Origin: Actinomycetes bacterium
GTDB taxonomy: Bacteria; Actinomycetota; Acidimicrobiia; Acidimicrobiales; JAJZXF01
Assembly: GCA_021802485.1 (NCBI GenBank)
Contig: JAJZXF010000019.1
Coordinates: forward strand, 1 to 37,160
Reading direction: 5' to 3'
Length of the DNA stretch: 37,160 nucleotides
Below the pieces are notes generated by a model. The model worked only from the letters and a program-made list of their open reading frames with translations. It searched no databases and was not told where the DNA came from. Made by a program: the position numbers and the translations under genes. Below are positions 26,736-34,139 of this stretch, in pieces (within the stretch, counting starts at the first letter, position 1; the number at the start of each line of letters is the position of its first letter).

Positions 26736-27392
26736 TTACGCCCCCAAGTGACGAGTCGGGGAATACACCGGCAGGCACCAAATAAGCCTGCTGAACTGGC
26801 CAACCGCCCGATCACAATAAGCTAGCCCGGAAAGTCCCGCTAGTGCATTGCGGCCCGCGCCGGTAGTTCGCGGCCATCGCCCGCCACCTCGACCGAAACC
26901 CCGAGACGATCGGGGACCACCTAAGCCGCATGCAGGTTCATGGCAACCGCAGAAGGCCGGTGCCCGGATACCAGAAAGTGCTACCGTTCGCTCACGCGAG
27001 CCAAAGAAGTCACGGGGCGTCTCAACGGCGATGCCCTGGAAGGAGCCAAGGCCAAGAAGGTCCTCATCACCGGAAACGATGTAATCGGCAGCCCCCTCGA
27101 CCGCCGCCTCAAGCACACGGTTATCGCTCTCATCGCCGACGACAGCGAAGACGCGGCTGGAGAGCACCACAACGCCGCTTGCTTCGACAAGGTCGGCGAG
27201 CTTTCCTCCCCCCTCGATGACCCTCGCCAGCTTCGGGTACAAGAGTACGCGGCGCAGCTCAGCAAGGAGGGGCGGGCTGGTCACGAGTGTGACCCGGCCA
27301 TCCAGCACAGCGTCGAGAACCGCTGCTGGCGCTCCCCGCCACCCGAGCCCGGACACGATCACATTTGTGTCAAGGACAGCCCGCAGGGTCAC
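26736..27392 (-). CDS. PIN-domain toxin (VapC-like) with an unusual C-terminal tail
   Basis: The first about 135 residues form a PIN-domain ribonuclease: AVLDTNVIVSG (first Asp), LLAELRRVL (Glu), GDESDNRVLEAAVEGAADYIVSGDEDLL (further acids) and GIAVETPRDFF near the usual end of the family. Toxins of this kind cut RNA and are held by the antitoxin encoded just upstream. The frame then runs on for about 80 more residues (RAPAFCGCHEPACGLGG, Gly/Arg-rich) that look non-homologous, as if the normal stop had been lost by frameshift or deletion. GTG at 27392 overlaps the antitoxin stop as GTGA. Whether the long form is active is unknown. Confidence 0.78.
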   Translation of the reverse strand: MTLRAVLDTNVIVSGLGWRGAPAAVLDAVLDGRVTLVTSPPLLAELRRVLLYPKLARVIEGGGKLADLVEASGVVVLSSRVFAVVGDESDNRVLEAAVEGAADYIVSGDEDLLGLGSFQGIAVETPRDFFGSRERTVALSGIRAPAFCGCHEPACGLGGPRSSRGFGRGGGRWPRTTGAGRNALAGLSGLAYCDRAVGQFSRLIWCLPVYSPTRHLGA

Positions 27393-27670
27393 GCAACCGT
27401 CCGCGCCGCAGCGATCGCCTCGTCGATAACAGACACATCAAGGCCTGCGTCTGCGACGCTCTTGCGAACCTGCGCCAAGCGTTCTCGCAGTTCTTCGCGA
27501 GCTACCCGCCGTCGAGCCTCGGTCAACCGCTCATACTCGGCGGGACTCACGATAACCGCCAGCACTTCTCCCCGGCGCGTCAGCACAACCGCCTCATCCT
27601 CGGCGGCTACCTCTTCGGCAAGCTGCCCCAACCGCGCCCGTGCTTTGTCAACGCCAATCGTCCGCTCCAT
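27389..27670 (-). CDS. Phd/YefM-type antitoxin
   Basis: The 93-residue protein starts MERTIGVDKARARLGQLAEEV and continues VVLTRRGEVLAVIVSPAEYERL, the standard Phd/YefM N-terminal DNA-binding fold; the helical C-terminal part binds the toxin. GGGAGT precedes the ATG by 5 nt (minus sense). The stop overlaps the toxin start. It should neutralise the PIN toxin downstream and repress the shared promoter, which probably lies within the AT-richer 27671-27715 segment. Confidence 0.85.
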   Translation of the reverse strand: MERTIGVDKARARLGQLAEEVAAEDEAVVLTRRGEVLAVIVSPAEYERLTEARRRVAREELRERLAQVRKSVADAGLDVSVIDEAIAAARTVA

Positions 27671-28043
27671 GTCGTACTCCCTATCGGTCTATCGTACGTC
27701 TAACCTTACGCCAGACATGACGCGTCGTCAAGACTGTCTGCGGACGTCCGCTCACCGCGCAGCGCTCGATCCGAGAACGCCGTGTGAGGTCGACCAGACC
27801 CAGACGCCGACCCTGCTGCGTTGCCTCTCTGGAGCTGGCCAGGTACGACGATTTCCCGTGCAAGTATCGGACCCGGACTTCCCGGTCGTGGACTACGTGG
27901 TAAGTCCACCGTCAAGCGATGCCCGAGGCAACATCGCCGAGCTAAGCAACCACCTGACCCTTGTCCCGAGCGGTCACCCCCGGCGTTGAGCGCGCCGAAG
28001 AGTTCGGGCAGATGAGCGGCTGTGGGCGATCCAGTGACCTCGC
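27671..28043. other. Spacer between two toxin-antitoxin modules
   Basis: Both modules are on the minus strand and this 373-bp spacer holds the probable promoter of the Phd-PIN pair close to 27671-27715. Short ORFs on both strands have no recognisable domain; I see nothing else. Confidence 0.4.
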
Positions 28044-28442
28044 CTACCAGATTGTCTCGACCACTCCTGACTTATGGATGCGCCGGTCGGCAGTGACCAG
28101 CGGTAGGTCGGAGGCGAGCGCGGTAGCGACGATAAATCGGTCCCAAGGATCGCGCAGTAGGCCCCGGTCGATCGTGGTGAACCTCCCGGCGACCGCTTCA
28201 TCGACGCAAGAGAAGGCCATCATGGGGGACGAGGACACCTGTTCGCTAATAGTGTGCAGCTCTTTCTGGCTGACTCCGCGGGTGGTCTTGGTCACGTACC
28301 ACGGCTCGACCAGGGTTACGATCGACATGATCACCCCATCACTCGCGACCGCCTCGTCGAGGGTCTAGCGCGCTCGATCAGACAGCCTCGGTGAGTCGTG
28401 GCCGTACCAGACGATCGCGTGGGAGTCCGCTACAACCCTCAC
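28044..28442 (-). pseudogene. VapC-type PIN toxin interrupted by an in-frame TAG
   Basis: GTG at 28442 overlaps the antitoxin stop (GTGA) and starts MRVVADSHAIVWYGHDSPRL, the PIN N-terminus with its first Asp. After 25 codons a TAG (28367-28365) occurs, and the same frame then continues for 106 residues: LDEAVASDGVIMSIVTLVE, then PWDRFIVATALASDLPLVTADRRI, the normal end of a VapC. The reconstructed length of about 132 matches the family. The single nonsense codon disables the toxin, unless it is read through or translation restarts at an internal GTG/ATG (28334), which would lack the first active-site Asp. The track lists only the downstream part. Confidence 0.8.
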
Positions 28443-28678
28443 GACAGCTCGAAGTCGCTCCTCGCCACCTCGCTTGCATGCTCGAAGTCCTCCCAGCTCG
28501 GCTCCGGAAACCCCTTCAGCGAGCCACGGAAGCCCGATGCAGCGGCTGGCGGCTCGGCAAGGATGATCCGCAGGTGAGAACCTGGTCGAACACCGAGCGC
28601 TGCGAGCCGCTCGGCGGGAATGCTGCCGTCGCCCGCTACGACCACTTCGTAGCCTTGGCCAGCGCCTGCGGTGCTCAC
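28439..28678 (-). CDS. AbrB/SpoVT-type (VapB) antitoxin
   Basis: The track ORF extends to 28882, but the conserved part begins around VVVAGDGSIPAERLAALGVRPGSHLRIIL, the swapped-hairpin AbrB DNA-binding domain; the tail (SLKGFPEPSWEDFEHASEVARSDFELS) is the toxin-binding type. Start GTG 28678 gives 79 residues, the common size, and has a TATACT hexamer 7 nt upstream, so a leaderless start fits. The upstream track sequence is antisense to the IS66-like relic. The antitoxin is intact while its toxin partner carries a nonsense codon. Confidence 0.75.
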   Translation of the reverse strand: MSTAGAGQGYEVVVAGDGSIPAERLAALGVRPGSHLRIILAEPPAAASGFRGSLKGFPEPSWEDFEHASEVARSDFELS

Positions 28679-28686
28679 AACCACAA

Positions 28687-28692
28687 GTATAC
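28687..28692 (-). promoter_or_regulatory. -10-like TATACT before the AbrB antitoxin
   Basis: On the minus strand TATACT is followed by 7 nt and then GTG AGC at 28678. No -35 of standard spacing is obvious. This hexamer supports choosing the short antitoxin start. Confidence 0.45.
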
Positions 28693-28751
28693 CCTGGCGT
28701 GGGCTGACCATCGCAGCAACAGCTTTCGACTTCGTGACGAATAAGAGAGCC

Positions 28752-28940
28752 TGGTTCCACACCGCGTCCAACGAACTCTGCACCTTGCTGTACGCGGACG
28801 TGACCCGACGCAAGGAAGGCACCAAGCGCACTTGGCTGTTCCCGAGCTTCACCGGCACAGCGGTCCATGACCATCTCGTCAAGTACTTCGGCTATGACAA
28901 CGCGACGCACCAGGTCTGTTGTGCTCGTCTGATACGCGAT
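28752..28940 (+). pseudogene. IS66-like transposase fragment
   Basis: About 63 residues (WFHTASNELCTLLYADVTR... PSFTGTAVHDHLVKYFGY... HQVCCARLIRD) match the centre of IS66-type transposases, including the VHD Asp and the place where they read C-NAH-LREL. Only this part is recognisable; the frame then diverges. It overlaps on the opposite strand the spurious 5' extension of the antitoxin ORF. Confidence 0.6.
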
Positions 28941-29278
28941 CGATCTCCGCACCCATGCTATCGCCCTGTAGCACCGCGACACCGCTTTGGCCCGCATCGC
29001 TATCCGCGCCCGTGTCGGGTTCGCCAACACCGCCAAGCCGCAGTATCTACGCGGAGCCACCGGCGAGATTCACGAATTGTGGGAGGACCTTGTCGTCGCA
29101 TGCCTTGACCCACCCCTCGGAAAGTATAGGTCCGCACACGTCAGACAGCACCGGAACTGCTCGAACACTCGGCGTCAGCTGAATGGATGCCAGCCGATTC
29201 GAGTACGAACCAGGGGCCGAGCTTGCTCGGTGCAGAGCCATCTGACCCGCCAAGGCTTAGAAGCGGGAAAAACAAGAT

Positions 29279-29357
29279 GGGCACCACCGCCGCAGATTGG
29301 GCCACATAACACGCGTCGTGCCTGGACCTAGCCGTAGAGGGTCCGCAATCCCTAGCC
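29279..29357 (+). repeat. 79-bp dispersed repeat, copy B
   Basis: Matches copy A at 24138-24216 in 72 of 79 positions in the same orientation. It lies between the IS66-like relic and the beta-helix gene. Confidence 0.7.
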
Positions 29358-29505
29358 GAGGTGACGAGGCTAGAAGCCTTGTCAGCAAGGGTGGCGTAGT
29401 TCAGCGCACTGGAAGTGGCTGACCAGGCGCTCAAACTCGTAGCACAGAGCCGATGGGATCAAGAGCTCATACAAATTGACGATAGGCAAGGCGCTCGCAG
29501 CGGCG

Positions 29506-29511
29506 CATACT
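29506..29511 (+). promoter_or_regulatory. -10-like CATACT before the beta-helix gene
   Basis: CATACT ends 6 nt before ATG 29518 and no Shine-Dalgarno sequence is visible. A TTGACG lies at 29476, too far for a standard 17-nt spacer. Confidence 0.35.
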
Positions 29512-29517
29512 GATGCC

Positions 29518-31476
29518 ATGAGACCATATCCGGGAATTCGTGGGCCCCATCGTTCCTCTCGACACAGCGCTAGCGCGCGCGTTTCGGGTCGGAGGCGCAG
29601 TCGGCTTGGCGTAAAGGGCTTGGCACGCAACATCCTGCGACCACGCACCTTTGCGATCGTTGCCGCTGGGATGCTCCTTTCGAGCGGCGCCTACGCTTTC
29701 ACCGCGTCGAACACACTACCCACAACCACTGCTGGCGCTGGAAGTGGCGCGATCAGTGGCTACGACGTGACCGGGGTTTCTTACACGATGTCTACCGATC
29801 CAGGCAGCTACAGCCAAGCAAGCGCTTCCAACCCGATGATCTCATCCATCACCTTCACCCTCACCCAGAATAACTCTTCTGGAACTCCAGCAACGCCAGC
29901 GAACACAAGCGTCGTCGACGCCGTGATCACCTCGACTACGAGCGGCGTACAACCCGTCAACTACTCCACCTGCAGCGCTCCAAGCGGGTCTGACGTCTGG
30001 ACGTGCTCCCTCGTCGGCACCCAGGCGATGAGCGTCCACGATGCTACGACCTTGAACGTCACTGCCTCGGGTAACTCGAACAGCATCGCTAGCGCGGCTG
30101 GTGTCGGGACCGAGTACAACGTATCGAGCACCGGCACGGATTCGTCTGGCTGCGGTCCAGTATCTGGCCCCTGCAAGACGATCCAGTACGCGGTAGACGA
30201 GGCGTCCCCGGGAGACACCATCAACGTAGAGGCCGGCACATACACAAACTCCTCCACCTCGCCGCTCGTCACCGTCAACAAGGCGCTCACCTTCATCGGC
30301 AACAACTCGACCATTACCGGCACGGGCCCCAGCTTCCTCCTCGGAAGCACCAGTGCCGGGGTGACGGGTGTGACGATCGAGGGGTTCGACTTCTCGAACA
30401 TCACCGGCAGCGGCTACAACGGCGTGATCACCGTGCCTGGCAACGGCGCGGGTGACGTCGTCATCCAGAACAACACGTTCAACACAACAACCGACGAGGC
30501 GATCGGCTACCACGGGAACCCGGGCCTTGCCGCTCCGCTCGGCACGGGCTTCAGCATCCTGAACAACACGATCACGAATGTGACCGGCAACAGCGGCTCT
30601 CCCAGGAGCGGAATGTGGATCGGGAACTTGAGCAACAGTGTCATAGCTGATAACACCATCACCACCACCGCCTACGACGGCCTAGTAGTTTCCGGCGCCG
30701 GCCAGGGAGACGAGCAGAACAACGCTGTCTACGACAACACCGTGTCGTCAGTGCCCGTAGCGGGCATCCAAGTCGCCTTTGGCAACAACGACCAGGTCGT
30801 CGGCAACACGGTATCTGACGCCGGCAACTCTACAATCGCATCTGGTCCGGTGAGTGGTCGCAACTGCGCAATTTGTCTGTACAATACCGGCCAGACCTCC
30901 ATTACCGTAAAGAGCAACTCCGTCACGGGTAGTTACCAAGGGATCGGCGTCGGCCAGTCCACAGCTAGCCCGGGCGCACTCGGGTCCGGGATCGTGATCA
31001 GCTTCAACAACATCGTGAACGACCCCCCGTCATCTTCACCTGCTGGCGGCGCTGGCCTCGTCGACAACGCCACAAGCGGTACGCTGGATGCGGTCGACAA
31101 CTGGTGGGGCTGTAACGCTGGGCCCAACACGTCCGGTTGTACGAGCATCATTGACACAAGCGGCTCGAGCGTAAATGCGACACCGTTCCTCGTGCTGAGC
31201 GCTACCGCTTCCCCGACGTCGATCTCATCGGGCAGCAACTCCACCATCACCGCGTCGCTCACTCAGAACTCCGCTGGGTCCAACACCACCTCTCAGGGAA
31301 TGCTGCCCAACGGCATCAAGGTGGACTTCTCCACGACCTCCGGAACCATGAGTCCAGCTACCGCGACCACAACCAACGGAACTGCATCTTCCACCCTGGG
31401 CTCACCCACGGCTACGGCTACGGTCACAGTCACGGTTGCCGGCCAGAGTGTGGAGGTCACGGTTGCGGTCAGCTGA
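29518..31476 (+). CDS. Exported protein: paralogous N-terminal domain plus right-handed beta-helix
   Basis: From ATG 29518 the product is 652 residues; the track start (TTG 29476) would add 14 residues. After an Arg-rich n-region comes ILRPRTFAIVAAGMLLSSGAYAF, an export signal, and then a domain to about residue 190 (GAISGYDVTGVSYTMSTDPGS.., SGVQPVNYSTCSAP..DVWTC) shared with the protein at 31859. Residues about 205-560 are a parallel beta-helix of the polysaccharide-lyase/NosD type: GPCKTIQYAVDEASPGDTI, then many I.NNTI / V.GNTV turns with Asn ladders. The last 90 residues are Ser/Thr-rich with an Ig-like look. It is likely a surface protein that binds or processes a polysaccharide; no catalytic residues were identified. 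Confidence 0.8.
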   Translation: MRPYPGIRGPHRSSRHSASARVSGRRRSRLGVKGLARNILRPRTFAIVAAGMLLSSGAYAFTASNTLPTTTAGAGSGAISGYDVTGVSYTMSTDPGSYSQASASNPMISSITFTLTQNNSSGTPATPANTSVVDAVITSTTSGVQPVNYSTCSAPSGSDVWTCSLVGTQAMSVHDATTLNVTASGNSNSIASAAGVGTEYNVSSTGTDSSGCGPVSGPCKTIQYAVDEASPGDTINVEAGTYTNSSTSPLVTVNKALTFIGNNSTITGTGPSFLLGSTSAGVTGVTIEGFDFSNITGSGYNGVITVPGNGAGDVVIQNNTFNTTTDEAIGYHGNPGLAAPLGTGFSILNNTITNVTGNSGSPRSGMWIGNLSNSVIADNTITTTAYDGLVVSGAGQGDEQNNAVYDNTVSSVPVAGIQVAFGNNDQVVGNTVSDAGNSTIASGPVSGRNCAICLYNTGQTSITVKSNSVTGSYQGIGVGQSTASPGALGSGIVISFNNIVNDPPSSSPAGGAGLVDNATSGTLDAVDNWWGCNAGPNTSGCTSIIDTSGSSVNATPFLVLSATASPTSISSGSNSTITASLTQNSAGSNTTSQGMLPNGIKVDFSTTSGTMSPATATTTNGTASSTLGSPTATATVTVTVAGQSVEVTVAVS

Positions 31477-31858
31477 GTCCCGCCGCGGGGCCAACAGTTG
31501 ACATGACCTCGTGCTCGCGCCCGCTGCAACTGCCACTACCGCGAGCACGAGGGTAGTTCGCTCCACCAGGATAGTTTGCACCAAGAGAGCAGCTTCAGCG
31601 ATGAAAGCCCACTCCAGATGCTCTCGCTCGCGGGCAGACACCACCTGCTGTGGACAAAGCGAACCCTGTCCTTTGAGCTTCACCGCCACGTCAAGGTGCT
31701 CGCAAGCTCGTAACTCGCGACGTGCTAGCGCATCTCACAGCGAGTGCGGACTAGCAATGCTGGTAGCTGGGACTCGATCAGGTTATCAAAGCAGAGCTCG
31801 CTGCATTGGGCTCGCTCTGCATCACTACAGCAACCCTTTCCGCTACTGCAGCGCTCAC
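31477..31858. other. Spacer between convergent paralogues
   Basis: A minus-strand frame at 31402-31689 contains a hydrophobic run (LVLAVVAVAAG) but has no domain I know and its 3' part is antisense to the beta-helix gene. No gene can be supported. Confidence 0.35.
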
Positions 31859-32500
31859 CTAGCTACCTGACGCTGTGACGCTGAAGCCAGTCGCATCAAG
31901 CGCACTCATCGCCTTGGTCCCGTCGAGCGAGCATCTCCAGACATCAGAGTGGCTTGGAGCGCTGCATGTGGAGTAGTTGACCGGCTGTACGCCGCTAGAC
32001 GTCGAGGTGACGACGGCGTCGACACCTCTAGTGTTCGCGGTCGTTGCCGGGACCCCAGAAGAGTTCTTGGTGAGGGTGAACGTAACGGAGGCGATCATGG
32101 GGTTCGAAGCGCTCGCGCTCTCATAGCTGCCTGGATCGGTAGAAAACGTGTACGACACCTGGCCAACGTCGTAGCCACTGATTGCCACGCTGCCGGCGCC
32201 CAATGCGCTCGCCGGCATGCTGGCCGATGCCGTAAGAGCATAGGCCCCGCTCGACAAGAAGACCCCCGCAGCAACGATCGCAAAGGTGCGCGGCCGCAGG
32301 AACTCCAGTACAAGGCCCTTTAGACGTACCAAAGTGCGCCTTTGCTCCCTAGAGGCGCCACGTTCCCTACAGCTGCGACCGCCCTCTTCGCCCGCGCTTT
32401 GCACGGGCACGAAGACGGAGCAGACCATGCTCTGATGTCTTCCCCGATCTCTAGTCACTCCATTCCTATCGGCAATCGCGACCATCTTCCACATCATCAA
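31859..32500 (-). CDS. Exported single-domain paralogue of the beta-helix protein's N-terminal domain
   Basis: The product (up to 213 residues) has an Arg-rich n-region and FLRPRTFAIVAAGVFLSSGAYAL, nearly identical to the paralogue, then one domain: GSVAISGYDVGQVSYTFSTDPGS, SASNPMIASVTFTLTKNSSG, SSGVQPVNYSTCSAPSHSDVWRC and FSVTASG at the end. Two conserved Cys probably form a disulphide. The GAYA(F/L)TAS signal region and the beta-rich domain resemble the small secreted TasA/camelysin-like or pilin-like subunits found in actinobacteria, but the family is not assigned. The start is uncertain: ATG at MVCSVF (about 32428) or a nearby GTG is more likely than 32500. Confidence 0.65.
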   Translation of the reverse strand: MMMWKMVAIADRNGVTRDRGRHQSMVCSVFVPVQSAGEEGGRSCRERGASREQRRTLVRLKGLVLEFLRPRTFAIVAAGVFLSSGAYALTASASMPASALGAGSVAISGYDVGQVSYTFSTDPGSYESASASNPMIASVTFTLTKNSSGVPATTANTRGVDAVVTSTSSGVQPVNYSTCSAPSHSDVWRCSLDGTKAMSALDATGFSVTASGS

Positions 32501-32570
32501 TCTGCATTAGCACCCTCTCTCGCCCGCACTAGGCCTCGATACCCGCCATACCAAAGTCCCGTACGAGGTG

Positions 32571-32576
32571 TATGAT
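32571..32576 (+). promoter_or_regulatory. -10-like TATGAT of the YbjQ operon
   Basis: TATGAT ends 6 nt before GTG 32583. The spacing fits a leaderless start and argues against the track start at 32568, which would contain the hexamer. Confidence 0.4.
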
Positions 32577-32582
32577 TCCCTC

Positions 32583-33047
32583 GTGCCTGACGATGATGAT
32601 CTGAGCGTCGTAGGCGGCTCCGACCGCCAGGGCGGCATCGCTGACCAGAGCGACCCTTCCGACCCGCTCTCGTTCGACATGCTGAGCGCGTCCCTGCGCG
32701 CTGATGCAGGGGATCTGCGCACCTTCGTAGATGTGCTCGCGACAAAACTTGCTGATGCGCTACCAGGGTCTGTGAGCATCGAACGAGAGCGCGCCCACGG
32801 CTTCCGGCACCGCAATGAGCAGGGTTCGGTCAAGACGCTCACCGTCACCATCGGTGAGCGTCGTCTCAGCCTCTTGCGTGATGGCAACGGTGTTGTGGCG
32901 CGCTCCGCAACGATCGTCCGGGGGATCACTTTGAAGACCGAGGACATACCAATTGCCGCGTGGGTGGAGCAGCTGGCTCATGCGCTCTCCGAAGAAGCCC
33001 AGCGAAACATTGCAAGCCATGACGCGCTTGCGCGCCTGTTGACATGA
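32583..33047 (+). CDS. Small protein of unknown function, first gene of the YbjQ operon
   Basis: The 154-residue product begins with an acidic, probably disordered segment (DDDDLSVVGGSDR). It continues with FDMLSASLRADAGDLRTFVDVLATKLADAL, a mixed beta part (VSIERERAHGFRHRNEQGSVKTLTVTIGERRLSL) and a C-terminal helix (WVEQLAHALSEEAQRN). I do not recognise a named domain. It has no signal peptide or membrane segment. It is followed after 12 nt by the first double-YbjQ gene, so the three genes form an operon. From memory, a protein of this size often precedes YbjQ pairs in actinobacteria. Confidence 0.7.
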   Translation: MPDDDDLSVVGGSDRQGGIADQSDPSDPLSFDMLSASLRADAGDLRTFVDVLATKLADALPGSVSIERERAHGFRHRNEQGSVKTLTVTIGERRLSLLRDGNGVVARSATIVRGITLKTEDIPIAAWVEQLAHALSEEAQRNIASHDALARLLT

Positions 33048-33059
33048 GATCGGAGTAGC

Positions 33060-34058
33060 TTGGCACCGCAACCACCCACAGATGATGCCGCTCGCGTAGC
33101 AGCTCGTGCTCAGTCAGCTGAGCGCTTGGCGGCGGGCCAGCTCCCACTCGAGTCCATACAGCGCCTTACGGAGCTCTCTGCGTCGGGCACCTACACGAGC
33201 GACCTGAGCGTGAACGAGCACCACGCAATCCGATCAGTAGGTTTCCAACCGGTAGGCCAGGTAATGGGCGCCTCCGTGTTCAACATCTCATATACCGGCT
33301 CGTGGCGTTGCGGATTCATGCCTACCGGCTACGGCTACGGCTACGGGCAGGTCGGCTGGAACCCAGGGGGCGCGACCCCGCTCGAGCTCACACCACTGAC
33401 CAACGCTCTCGACATGCTTCGTCATCAGGCTCTCAGCCGGATGCTCGCAGAGTGTTCAGCGCTTGGCGGTGACGGTGTAGTGGGCGTTAGCGTCCGCTTC
33501 GGACGCGGCCGATTCCCCCAGCAGCCGTACGCGGTCGAGCTCGAGCTGATCGGAACTGCTGTACGAGCAGTTGGCAACGTACGCCCCAGGCAACCGTTCG
33601 GCTCAGACCTTTCCGGGCAGGACTTCGCCAAGCTCTTGATGCAGGGCTGGGTCCCCTGCGGGTTGCTGCTCGTAGCGACCTCTTGGATCCGCCATGACGA
33701 CTGGCTCACCCGGAGTCAGGAGAGCCGCTTGGGGACGACAAATGTCGAGATTACCGGTCACTCCGAGCTTGTCCACGCTGCTCGCCATGCGGTCCGCCAG
33801 CGCCTTGGAGCTGACGCGGCTCGCATGGGCGCCGAAGGCGTTGTCGTCGCAAACATGACGCTTGCACTTCACGAGCAGGAGTGTTCCAACGGAGGCGGCC
33901 AGGACCATGTCGTCGAGACTTCCGCAATGGGTACCGCGATCACTCGCTACCGCCACGAGCGCGTTCGAGCCCCGAGGCATAAGTCCCTAGCAGTCTTGCC
34001 AGTCGGAAAATCATCCGGCTTTTCACGCTCTACATCAAACACCCTTATCGGCGGATGA
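33060..34058 (+). CDS. Double YbjQ-domain (UPF0145) protein 1
   Basis: The 332-residue protein contains two YbjQ-like domains. Domain 1 (about 40-165) begins TYTSDLSVNEHHAIRSVGFQPVGQVMG and ends near GGDGVVGVSVRF..ELELIGTAV; domain 2 (about 178-295) begins PFGSDLSGQDFAKLLMQGWVPCGLLL and ends near GAEGVVVANMTL..SAMGTAI. This is the YbjQ/UPF0145 ('heavy-metal-binding') fold, known to form ring-shaped pentamers, function unclear. A Gly/Tyr-rich insertion (TGYGYGYGQVGWNPGG) interrupts domain 1. TTG at 33060 follows GATCGGAG. It may assemble with the paralogue downstream. Confidence 0.78.
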   Translation: MAPQPPTDDAARVAARAQSAERLAAGQLPLESIQRLTELSASGTYTSDLSVNEHHAIRSVGFQPVGQVMGASVFNISYTGSWRCGFMPTGYGYGYGQVGWNPGGATPLELTPLTNALDMLRHQALSRMLAECSALGGDGVVGVSVRFGRGRFPQQPYAVELELIGTAVRAVGNVRPRQPFGSDLSGQDFAKLLMQGWVPCGLLLVATSWIRHDDWLTRSQESRLGTTNVEITGHSELVHAARHAVRQRLGADAARMGAEGVVVANMTLALHEQECSNGGGQDHVVETSAMGTAITRYRHERVRAPRHKSLAVLPVGKSSGFSRSTSNTLIGG

Positions 34059-34139
34059 AGTCGCTCCCAGCGAAGCCGCAGAAAAAGATTCAGTTATTAG
34101 TTCAATCGAAAGCTCGAGACAACTCCAGGAGGATGGTTC

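Larger units (their letters stand above)
28943..29517. other. Intergenic stretch with the second 79-bp repeat
   Basis: No convincing gene. Possible further transposase decay is present in shifted frames (for example ANTAKPQYLRGATGEIHELWEDL at about 29020-29090, plus strand), which I cannot place. The 79-bp repeat copy B lies at 29279-29357. Confidence 0.4.

Noticed and set aside
26940-27989. Plus-strand ORF of 349 residues
   Set aside because: It covers the Phd and PIN genes in antisense and shows no domain of its own.
28365-29060. Minus-strand ORF of 231 residues
   Set aside because: It is out of frame with the AbrB antitoxin and lies opposite the IS66-like fragment; no domain is seen.
29842-30513. 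Minus-strand ORF of 223 residues
   Set aside because: It is antisense to the beta-helix gene. The apparent Gly/Val/Asp richness follows from that gene's codon pattern.
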